Source: Paraburkholderia phenazinium
Lineage (GTDB): Bacteria; Pseudomonadota; Gammaproteobacteria; Burkholderiales; Burkholderiaceae
Assembly (NCBI RefSeq): GCF_900141745.1
Contig: NZ_FSRM01000001.1
Coordinates: 3,782,001 to 3,846,000 of the forward strand
DNA: 64,000 bases
Direction of reading: 5' to 3'
A program made the position numbers and the translations under genes. How positions within the stretch are numbered: position 1 is the stretch's first letter; each line of letters opens with the position of its first letter. Below, one piece after another: positions 56,981 through 64,000 of the stretch. The notes beneath the pieces are model-generated. The model saw only the letters and a program-made list of their open reading frames with translations, made no database searches and was not told the origin of the DNA.

Positions 56981-57865
56981 ATGAAGCCCAGCACCGAACG
57001 CGATTACCACCGGCGGATCGCCCGCGTCATCGAGGCGATCCTGGCAGACCCAGGCGCGCCCCACAACGTGGAGAGCCTCGCCGCGCTCGCGCATCTGTCG
57101 CCGTACCACTTCCACCGGATCTACCGTGCCCTGACCGGCGAAAGCATCGTCGAGACCGTTCAGCGGGTGCGGCTCGCGCGGGCGGCCCACCGCCTGACCG
57201 TGGCAGACGATTCGGTGACCACCGTCGCGGGGGCCGTGGGCTACGACAGCCCGCAAGCGTTCGCGAGAGCTTTCCGCGGCTTCACGGGTGTCAGCCCCAG
57301 CGCATTCCAGACGCGCCAGCGACGCCTGACTGTATCGCCGGCAGACGGATCTGAAGCCGCAGACGACGATGCATCTGCGACGCATGCCGACGTAACGTTC
57401 TACGAGCTCGTCGAACTCGTAGAACTCGCGCCGCTCGATCTGCTTTGTCTGCGGCACGAGGGTCCCGCCGCCACCATCAGCCAGACCTTCAGGACGCTAT
57501 GGCAAATGCTGGGCTGCAGCGCCGACTGGGCGCTGGCTCAAGGCACGATCGGCATGAGTACCGGTGACCCCGAGGAGGATGGCGATTTCCGCTACCTCGC
57601 CGGCGTCGTTCCGGCTGCGGCAATGGAGGCGAGCGGCCAAGTCGAAGCCGTGCGGATCGAAGGCGGTCTGTATGCGGCCCACCGGCTCGTGGGTCCTTAT
57701 GCGCTGATCGCACCGACCTTTCGGGCACTGTTCGGCGGCTGGCTGCCACGCAGCGGCTACGAACCCGACGACCGGCCCGCTCTCGAGTTCTATCGCAGCC
57801 GGCCCTCGCCCGACAGGCAGCACGAATACGTCACCGACCTCATGATTCCTATCCGCAAGGAGTGA
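56981..57865 (+). CDS. AraC-family regulator with GyrI-like effector domain
   Basis: A 294-aa regulator with the DNA-binding domain at the N-terminus: two helix-turn-helix units (NVESLAALAHLSPYHFHRIYR and TTVAGAVGYDSPQAFARAFRGFTGVSPSAF). The C-terminal half (about 135-294) is a GyrI-like/SOUL-type small-molecule domain beginning VTFYELVELVELAP. This SbmC/Rob-like layout suggests sensing of a hydrophobic or cationic compound. ATG 56981 is the family-like start. The following hydrolase begins 2 bp after its stop. Confidence 0.9.
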   Translation: MKPSTERDYHRRIARVIEAILADPGAPHNVESLAALAHLSPYHFHRIYRALTGESIVETVQRVRLARAAHRLTVADDSVTTVAGAVGYDSPQAFARAFRGFTGVSPSAFQTRQRRLTVSPADGSEAADDDASATHADVTFYELVELVELAPLDLLCLRHEGPAATISQTFRTLWQMLGCSADWALAQGTIGMSTGDPEEDGDFRYLAGVVPAAAMEASGQVEAVRIEGGLYAAHRLVGPYALIAPTFRALFGGWLPRSGYEPDDRPALEFYRSRPSPDRQHEYVTDLMIPIRKE

Positions 57866-57867
57866 CC

Positions 57868-58986
57868 ATGCTTCGCCTGTTTCTCTGCGCCCTCAAGTTC
57901 GTTGCACTCGTCGCTGCATGCGAAAGCGCCGCCGCTCTCGCCGCAGATAGCGGCAACGCTGTGCCCTATCACGTCGGCGCCGCCGTGCGTGTCTTTCACC
58001 CTGACGTTGCGCGCAACTGGCGTGGTGCGCACACCGAAGCGCTCGTGACAAGAATCTGGTATCCGGTCGACCCTGCCATACCTGAAACGCCTCATGCGAT
58101 GGGTGATTCACCCTTCCAGGCGCACCCTTTTGCGAGCGGCGCGCCGCTGTCGCCCGCTCACGCCCGATACCCGCTTCTGGTGTTGTCGCACGGCACTGGC
58201 GGGACCGCCGAAACGCTCGACTGGCTCGCCTCCGCGCTTGCCGCAAACGGCTATATCGTGGCTGGCGTCAATCATCCGGGCAATAACGCACTTGAACCGG
58301 TGACCCTGGATGGCTTTCTGCTGTGGTGGGAGCGAGCCACCGACCTGAGCGAAGTGCTCGACGGCATGCTCGACGATCCGGTACTGGGTGCCCGTATCGA
58401 CACGACCCGCATCGGCGCGGTGGGCTTTTCGCTCGGCGGCTATACCGTGCTCGAACTGGCCGGCGCACGAACGGACCTCAAACGATTCCAGGACTTCTGC
58501 GCGTCGCCCGCTGCCGACGCCATCTGCCATCCGCCCGAAATGAAGCGTCTTCCTGACGGCCCAGTGAAACCGGCGAGCTTCTCGCCCGCGACAATCGCAT
58601 CCATGGCACGCTCCGGCGACTCGTATCGCGACGCTCGCATCAAGGCCGTGTTTGCGATCGCTCCCGCCCTGGGCGAGGCTTTCGGCACGGACGCCTTCGC
58701 AGGCGTCGACATCCCCATCTCGCTGACGGCGGGCACCAATGATCCGATCGCCCCGATTGCGACCAACATTCAGCGTATCGCCAGCCTCATGCCAAATGCG
58801 AAAGTCAGCATGGTGCCGGGTGCCTTGCATAACACCTTCCTGGATACCTGCATACCGGCGCTGGCTGATCAGGCCGCTGCAATCTGCAACGACGGGCCGG
58901 GGGTAGACCGTGACGCCGTCCATGCACAGACAGTCGAACGGGCGCTTGCGTTTTTCAAGGATGCCTTGCCCGCCAACGCGCAATGA
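57868..58986 (+). CDS. Exported alpha/beta hydrolase (dienelactone/PAF-acetylhydrolase-like)
   Basis: A 372-aa secreted hydrolase. The N-terminus is hydrophobic and contains LVAAC, a possible lipobox with Cys18, before AALAADSG. The fold is seen in LLVLSHGTGG (oxyanion loop), the nucleophile Ser188 in GFSLGGY, a later Asp in GTNDPIAP and His in ALHNTFLD. ATG 57868 has AAGGAG 5 nt upstream, overlapping the AraC stop. It is cotranscribed with the AraC-GyrI regulator. The substrate is unknown. Confidence 0.88.
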   Translation: MLRLFLCALKFVALVAACESAAALAADSGNAVPYHVGAAVRVFHPDVARNWRGAHTEALVTRIWYPVDPAIPETPHAMGDSPFQAHPFASGAPLSPAHARYPLLVLSHGTGGTAETLDWLASALAANGYIVAGVNHPGNNALEPVTLDGFLLWWERATDLSEVLDGMLDDPVLGARIDTTRIGAVGFSLGGYTVLELAGARTDLKRFQDFCASPAADAICHPPEMKRLPDGPVKPASFSPATIASMARSGDSYRDARIKAVFAIAPALGEAFGTDAFAGVDIPISLTAGTNDPIAPIATNIQRIASLMPNAKVSMVPGALHNTFLDTCIPALADQAAAICNDGPGVDRDAVHAQTVERALAFFKDALPANAQ

Positions 58987-59128
58987 CGTGGAACGACTCC
59001 GCCAAGGCGTCGTCCGCGCCGTTCGTACAGCCTCTGCGATCCGTTTTATGCGCGGCCGCGCAACATCATCAATCCATTCGCATAACGAAGCATATATCCG
59101 AACGGGGAACCTATGCTCCGCACTGCTG

Positions 59129-60400
59129 TTACGGCACGAGCCGTTCCGGATCTCGCGGCACAAACGCCGCTTCCTTCACGTTCGACAACCCCAGCAATCT
59201 GGCGATCACCCGGTCGACGCCCAGGCCAAAGCCACCGTGCGGCGGACAACCGTAGCGAAAGTTGTCGAGATAATGCGTGATGGAAGCCAGTTCGACACCC
59301 TTCTCAGTAGCCTGCTCACATAAGACCTCGTACCGATGCTCGCGCACCGCTCCGGTCGTAATCTCAATCCCTTTGAAAATCAGATCAAAGCTCTTCGTGG
59401 TGTTTTGCTCGCGGTCCCACGCATGATAGAAAGGGCGCCTGGCGATCGGATAGTCGCTCACGAAGATGAGGTCGCTACCCAGCAGCTTGTGCAGCATGCT
59501 CTCGCCTTCATCCGGCAGGTCTTGCGCGGGACCGAGACTCATACCGTGGGCCGAGAGGATCTCCTTGGCTTCGCTCAGCGTGAGATACCTGACACTCGGC
59601 GCAAGCGGCAAGTCGACGCCGAACAGCGCTTTGACGTCTTCAGAAAACGGTTCGAGTTTCGCAAACGCATAACTCAGCATCTGCTCCTCGAACGCCATGA
59701 CCTGAGCTGTTTCGAAAGCCCACGCGAATTCGACATCGAGGCCGGTGAACTCGGTCATATGGCGGCTGCTGCGGCTCTCCTCCGCGCGGAACACGGGACC
59801 GATCTCGAAGACGCCTTCGAGACCCGACGCAATCCCCATCTGCTTATAGAACTGCGGCGATTGAGCGAGAAACGCCTGCGTCTCGAAGTAGTCGACACGA
59901 AACACCTGGGCACCGCTCTCGCTGGCGTTGCCCATCAGCTTCGGCGTGTGCAACTCGGTAAAGCCGTGGCTCAGGGCGAACTCGCGGCACGCGAATTCGA
60001 ACGCGCTGCGCAAGCGCAGCATCAGTTGCCACTTCGGCGCCTTCAGGTCCACCACACGAAAGTTGAAGCGCAGATCGACACTGCTCGCCTCGGTAACCGG
60101 ATAAGGCTGCGCCTTGGAAAAAATCTCCACGGACTGTACCTGAATTTCCACGCCGTAAGTCTTGCTCTGCGTGGCAGCAACGATCCGTCCCGTCGTGGCG
60201 AAAGTCGAACCCACCAACAACTGCCCCACTTGCGGATGCTCCGCGACAGACGACTTGTCGACGACAAGCTGAATCTTCCCGGTCACATCATGAGCAAGCA
60301 GGAACTGCAGGTTTTTCTGGTCCCTCAGCACATCCAGCGTGAGATACAGCGTGACGACTTCACCCACATGGTGCTTCAGGTCTTCAACTAAGGTCCTCAT
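59129..60400 (-). CDS. aspS: Archaeal/eukaryal-type aspartyl-tRNA synthetase (AspRS2-like), likely acting on tRNA-Asn
   Basis: A 423-aa class IIb synthetase. An N-terminal OB-fold anticodon domain (residues 1-100) precedes the catalytic domain. Motif 2 is FRAEESRSSRHMTEFTGLD (204-222) and motif 3 GGFGLGVDRV (389-398). FLAQSPQFYKQM and RHMTEFTGLD match AspRS of archaea and eukaryotes, not bacterial AspRS or AsnRS, and the bacterial GAD insertion is absent. ATG 60400 follows AAGG. An upstream attenuator encoding Asn-Asn-Asn indicates control by tRNA-Asn charging. It could feed Asp-tRNA(Asn) to GatCAB; an asparagine-synthetase role is the alternative. Confidence 0.85.
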   Translation of the reverse strand: MRTLVEDLKHHVGEVVTLYLTLDVLRDQKNLQFLLAHDVTGKIQLVVDKSSVAEHPQVGQLLVGSTFATTGRIVAATQSKTYGVEIQVQSVEIFSKAQPYPVTEASSVDLRFNFRVVDLKAPKWQLMLRLRSAFEFACREFALSHGFTELHTPKLMGNASESGAQVFRVDYFETQAFLAQSPQFYKQMGIASGLEGVFEIGPVFRAEESRSSRHMTEFTGLDVEFAWAFETAQVMAFEEQMLSYAFAKLEPFSEDVKALFGVDLPLAPSVRYLTLSEAKEILSAHGMSLGPAQDLPDEGESMLHKLLGSDLIFVSDYPIARRPFYHAWDREQNTTKSFDLIFKGIEITTGAVREHRYEVLCEQATEKGVELASITHYLDNFRYGCPPHGGFGLGVDRVIARLLGLSNVKEAAFVPRDPERLVP

Positions 60401-60432
60401 GGTCTTCTGCCTTGATGAAAAGCGCGCGGAAA

Positions 60433-60464
60433 TAAAAAAAGGCACTCAGTTTCGTGAGTGCCTT
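60433..60464 (-). terminator. Attenuator terminator upstream of the AspRS2-like gene
   Basis: AAGGCACTCA and TGAGTGCCTT make a perfect 10-bp stem around a 6-nt loop followed by TTTTTTT on the minus strand. It stands between the leader peptide and the synthetase gene, 33 bp before its ATG, so it must be suppressed for expression. Its 5' arm can instead pair with the leader segment near 60510-60522. Confidence 0.92.
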
Positions 60465-60485
60465 TGGCTTGACGGTGCTTATTTT

Positions 60486-60560
60486 TCAACAGACAAATAA
60501 TCTCCTGTCACCCAAAGGCGACAAATTATTATTCAGGCTGAGACGGCTAAAACGGCACAT
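60486..60560 (-). CDS. Putative leader peptide with Asn-Asn-Asn (24 aa)
   Basis: A 24-codon frame on the synthetase transcript begins MCRFSRLSLNNNLSPLGDRR. Codons 10-12 are AAT-AAT-AAT, in a genome that prefers AAC. Immediately downstream, GTCGCC...GGGTGAC can form a hairpin, and the CCTTTGG inside it can pair with CCAAAGG at the base of the terminator. This arrangement matches ribosome-stalling attenuators. The ATG lacks a clear Shine-Dalgarno and I found no certain promoter, so translation is predicted, not shown. Confidence 0.65.
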   Translation of the reverse strand: MCRFSRLSLNNNLSPLGDRRLFVC

Positions 60561-60690
60561 GGTCTGGAGAAAAATAGTCAACGTGGCGGATCGAATGTCG
60601 GCTTGCCTGCGCCAGATTCACGTGCGAAGAACAGGCCGACCGCAGCTAAGGTAACAAAGTTTGGGCAAAAGCGCAAAGCGGCCACGCGGA

Positions 60691-61461
<771 letters not shown>

Positions 61462-61473
61462 CACGACTCTCCC

Positions 61474-62463
61474 TTACTTACGCGCGAGACGCACGACGTG
61501 GATGTTGAAGATCATCGCGCCGAGAATCGCAGCGCCAAGAATCATGTTGAAGGTGAAGGCGTTGATGCCGATCAGCGTGAAGCCGTCGTTCAGAATGCCC
61601 AGCACCGCTGCGCCGATCAGGCCGCCGATGATCGTACCCGACCCACCCGCGAGCGGCGTCCCGCCGATCACCGCCGCAGCCACCGCGAGGAACATGATCT
61701 GGTTGCCGCCGGCCTGCGGATCGATCGAGGTGATGCGAAAGCCTTCGAGAATCCCGGTAAAGCCGGCCAGCACCGCCGCGATAATGAAGTTGCCGAGCTT
61801 CAACCGCTTCACGTTGATACCCGCTTCGCTCGAACCTAATGGATTCGCTCCGGACGCAATCGTATGCAAGCCCCAGCGCGTATTGCGCAAAAGTACATGC
61901 ATGATCATCGCGATCCCGACGGTCCAGATGATCTCGCTGTACCCCCAGGCGCCCATGAAGGAGGCGAAGCCTTCGCCCTCCGGCGTGGACACCGGTGTGC
62001 CGCGCGAGATCGTCAGCGTGAGACCGTTGATGAAGAACAGCGTGCCAAGCGTCGTCACGAACGAGGGAATGCGCAGATAGACCGTGACGGCCCCGTTGAT
62101 AAGCCCTACCACCCCAGCGGCGGCCACGCCCACGATCAACGCAATCCAGGTCGGCGCCCCCGCCTCGTGCACAAAGTGCATGATGAACGGTGCAAAGGCG
62201 AACACCATGCCGGCAGAGAGATCGATCTCGCCGCCAATCATCAACATGATTTCGCCGCACGCGATAATCGCCACCGGCGCGATGAACTGCGACAGGTTCT
62301 CGAGGCTCGCGCTGGTCAGCAGAAAGTCGTGATTCGCGATCTCGAAGTAGGCGGCCAGAATCAGCGCGACCGCCAGAATGCGAATCTCGCTGGAGCGTCC
62401 TATCGCGCCAGGCCAGCGCCTGGCGCGACCACTGGATTTCGTCGCGTCTGTCACAGATGACAT
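61474..62463 (-). CDS. Sugar ABC transporter permease (CUT2 family)
   Basis: A 329-aa inner-membrane permease of the RbsC/FrcC type with about eight to ten helices. Family motifs are IACGEIMLMIGGEIDLSAGMVFAF, INGAVTVYLRIPSFVTTLGTL, SGANPLGSSEAGINVKRLK and the C-terminal AVAAAVIGGTPLAGGSGTIIGGLIGA. The start overlaps the stop of the binding-protein gene (TAATG), so translation is coupled. One permease presumably forms the homodimer. Confidence 0.94.
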   Translation of the reverse strand: MSSVTDATKSSGRARRWPGAIGRSSEIRILAVALILAAYFEIANHDFLLTSASLENLSQFIAPVAIIACGEIMLMIGGEIDLSAGMVFAFAPFIMHFVHEAGAPTWIALIVGVAAAGVVGLINGAVTVYLRIPSFVTTLGTLFFINGLTLTISRGTPVSTPEGEGFASFMGAWGYSEIIWTVGIAMIMHVLLRNTRWGLHTIASGANPLGSSEAGINVKRLKLGNFIIAAVLAGFTGILEGFRITSIDPQAGGNQIMFLAVAAAVIGGTPLAGGSGTIIGGLIGAAVLGILNDGFTLIGINAFTFNMILGAAILGAMIFNIHVVRLARK

Positions 62464-63560
62464 TACGACTTGATCCCGCCGCTATGCGGCACGATTTGCG
62501 GCTTGGTGCTCTTGCCTTCGTAACGCGTTTCGGTGTTCAGATACGGATCGACCGTGCCCTTGGTGACGAACTTCAGGCCGGAGTTGACGTTGGCCGGTCC
62601 GACGAGGCCACCCGAGGCGAGGAACGTAAACGCTTCCACCACGGTATAAAAGCCTTGCACGTAGGGCTGCTGATCAATCGTGAAGTCGAGGAAGCCGTCG
62701 TGAATCAGCTGCACCGTGCGCGGCAAAAGGTCGAAGCCACCGCCATGCACACCCTTGGCCGGCAGGTTCGATTCCTTCATCACCTCGGCCACACCTTGCG
62801 TGCTGCCCGCATCGACCGCGAACATGCCCTTCACATCCTGGTGTCCAAGATAGAACGACTTGATCTTCGAGAGTTCTTCGTTGACCGTAGCGCCCGTTGC
62901 AATCGTCTGCACGTCGATCTTCTTGCCGGACTTCTTGATCGCGTCCGATGCACCGTCCAGCCGGGGCTGGATGTTCAGCTGCCCTGGCGTGGCGATAAAG
63001 AGTGCGACAGTGCCGCTGTCGACCAGGCTGGCGATGCGCTCGCCCATCTGATAACCCGACAGGTACAGGTCCTGACCAATGTACGCGAGGCGCGGATTGG
63101 TGCTGCCGCGTGGCGCATCCGCGTTGTAGGCGAACACCGGAATGCCGGCATCCAGCGCTTTCTGGATCGGACCATCGAACGCCTTCGGATCGACGATCGG
63201 CACCGCGATAGCATCGGCCTTGGCGGCAATCGCTGCGTTCATCGCATTGACCATCTCGCCGACGTCGGCGTTCGCGGAACCCGTCCACTGATAATCCATT
63301 CCCAACAATCCACAGGCGTCCTCAATACCGTACTGGGTCGGTACGAAGAACGGATTGGTTGTAACGTGATTAACGAAGACAATCTTCCACTTCTTGTGCG
63401 AAGGGAACGGCGACCCTTCAGCTGCGAATGCCGGCGTCGATACACCGCCAAGCATTGCCATCGCTGCTGCCAGCCCCGCGCCTTGCAGCAAACCACGTCG
63501 CGTGGTCTGTATTACTTCGTCCCGTGCTTCACCCTTCTGGTCTTCCCGCTCCTCGGCCAT
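62463..63560 (-). CDS. Sugar ABC transporter substrate-binding protein (Tat-type signal)
   Basis: A 365-aa periplasmic sugar-binding protein (Peripla_BP_4 type). The N-terminus TTRRGLLQGAGLAAAMAML has the twin-arginine motif (Arg21-Arg22), then AFA|A cleavage near residue 47. Mature motifs are NHVTTNPFFVPTQYGIEDA, AIAVPIVDPKAFDGPIQKALDAGIPVFAYN and GMFAVDAGSTQGVAEVM. Tat export of a CUT2 binding protein is less common than Sec export. The sugar is unknown; the divergent IlvD/Edd gene suggests an aldose whose aldonate is dehydrated. GGGAG precedes ATG 63560 at 6 nt. Confidence 0.92.
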   Translation of the reverse strand: MAEEREDQKGEARDEVIQTTRRGLLQGAGLAAAMAMLGGVSTPAFAAEGSPFPSHKKWKIVFVNHVTTNPFFVPTQYGIEDACGLLGMDYQWTGSANADVGEMVNAMNAAIAAKADAIAVPIVDPKAFDGPIQKALDAGIPVFAYNADAPRGSTNPRLAYIGQDLYLSGYQMGERIASLVDSGTVALFIATPGQLNIQPRLDGASDAIKKSGKKIDVQTIATGATVNEELSKIKSFYLGHQDVKGMFAVDAGSTQGVAEVMKESNLPAKGVHGGGFDLLPRTVQLIHDGFLDFTIDQQPYVQGFYTVVEAFTFLASGGLVGPANVNSGLKFVTKGTVDPYLNTETRYEGKSTKPQIVPHSGGIKS

Positions 63561-63906
63561 ATCAGTCTCCCGTCTCTCAGTTGTTCAACACGCACTGTTC
63601 ATGACGACGCCGGCCGGGAAAGCGCCTTTGCCGGGCACTACCACGTACAACGAAACCCGCTTGCTCAAGCGCTTAAGGTTCCGCATCAAGGTCCACGGAA
63701 AATGCTATATCACGTGCCTGCACCCCATAATCGATGTATACCCTTAACTAGTCGGACTATTCCCCGGCATGCGCTGTACTAAACAATGGCCGGCACTACG
63801 TGCTCGCCTTAAACCCAAAGTTTGCGCATCCTGAACGCCAGGTAGACACCGATACTCCATGCGGCGGGAATAGTATTACTATCATTAAAGACTACGGAGA
63901 CGCCCC
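63561..63906. promoter_or_regulatory. Divergent control region, ABC transporter / IlvD-Edd dehydratase
   Basis: This 346-bp region serves both operons. ACTATTCCC (63756-63764) and GGGAATAGT (63866-63874) are the same 9-mer in opposite orientation 101 bp apart, and the second runs into a perfect palindrome ATAGTA-T-TACTAT (63870-63882) close to the dehydratase gene. These are likely operator copies for a shared sugar-responsive regulator, possibly with looping. No confident -35/-10 pair is assigned. Confidence 0.5.
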
Positions 63907-64000
63907 ATGACGGAAGCCAAACGCACGCTACGTTCAGCCCAATGGTTCGGCACAGCCGACAAGAACGGCTTCATGTACCGCAGCTGGATGAAAAACCAGG
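63907..64000 (+). CDS. IlvD/Edd-family dehydratase (5' end only)
   Basis: The first 31 codons begin MTEAKRTLRSAQWFGTADKN and continue GFMYRSWMKNQ, which matches the N-terminus of sugar-acid dehydratases of the IlvD/Edd family (L-arabonate, D-xylonate or related). GGAGA stands 6 nt before the ATG. The rest lies past the window edge, so the iron-sulfur cysteines cannot be checked. Its divergence from a CUT2 importer suggests a non-phosphorylative aldose pathway. Confidence 0.8.
   Translation, partial: MTEAKRTLRSAQWFGTADKNGFMYRSWMKNQ

Overview
The window is GC-rich DNA from the chromosome of a betaproteobacterium, almost certainly Burkholderiaceae and most like Paraburkholderia. The evidence is the gene order tpiA-secG-tRNA-Leu-nuoABCDEF, rpsO-pnp, ilvIHC-psd-pssA-leuA, purD-hemF-nadD-rsfS-rlmH-maf-rng and a complete kdp locus, together with the protein sequences themselves. 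I see no insertion sequence, prophage, CRISPR array or integrase. This is core and near-core chromosome, and the most interesting signals are regulatory leaders rather than islands.

Layout. 1-6340 (minus): start of the complex I operon (nuoA to a truncated nuoF) behind tRNA-Leu(GAG), secG and tpiA. 6392-10372 (minus): PIG3-type quinone oxidoreductase, pnp and rpsO with clear terminators. 10486-12646: orphan periplasmic binding protein, divergent from a BamE-like lipoprotein. 12678-19836 (minus): branched-chain amino acid and phospholipid genes leuA, pssA, psd, ilvC, ilvH, ilvI. 20190-27683 (plus): ECF-type sigma factor with DUF3619, DUF3106 and RDD genes; an LpxH-like phosphoesterase/GT4 glycosyltransferase/DgkA set; a TetR regulator with a LOG-family enzyme; an SDR. 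27733-32618 (minus): DUF924, truncated globin, FtsX-type permease, DUF4126 and a guanidinium exporter behind a guanidine-II riboswitch. 32714-41187 (minus): kdpEDCBAF plus a 37-aa small protein and a KdpE-type operator. 41331-43606 (minus): quinone reductase, mgsA and an SDR with an altered active site. 43876-52289 (plus): upp, yebC, purD, hemF, nadD, rsfS, rlmH, maf, rng. 52322-54549 (minus): marR-clcA. 54870-58986: orphan response regulator, small hypothetical, LMW-phosphatase/ArsC-like protein, AraC-GyrI regulator and alpha/beta hydrolase. 59129-60560 (minus): an archaeal/eukaryal-type aspartyl-tRNA synthetase behind an attenuator. 60691-64000: sugar-type ABC transporter divergent from the first 31 codons of an IlvD/Edd dehydratase.

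Main discoveries read from the sequence. (1) The AspRS-like gene is preceded by a 24-codon leader ORF with three consecutive Asn codons, a very strong U7 terminator and a competing antiterminator pairing. This implies control by Asn-tRNA supply and so a role in Asp-tRNA(Asn) formation. (2) leuA has a near-consensus sigma-70 promoter whose predicted start falls on the ATG of a 27-codon leader rich in rare CTA leucine codons, followed by a hairpin: a leucine attenuator. (3) Two GG-ACGR-CC hairpins form a guanidine-II riboswitch directly upstream of the SugE/Gdx gene. (4) nadD has no ATG, GTG or TTG that preserves its nucleotide-binding motif and appears to start at CTG. (5) The kdp operon begins with a small membrane protein translationally chained to kdpF and kdpA.
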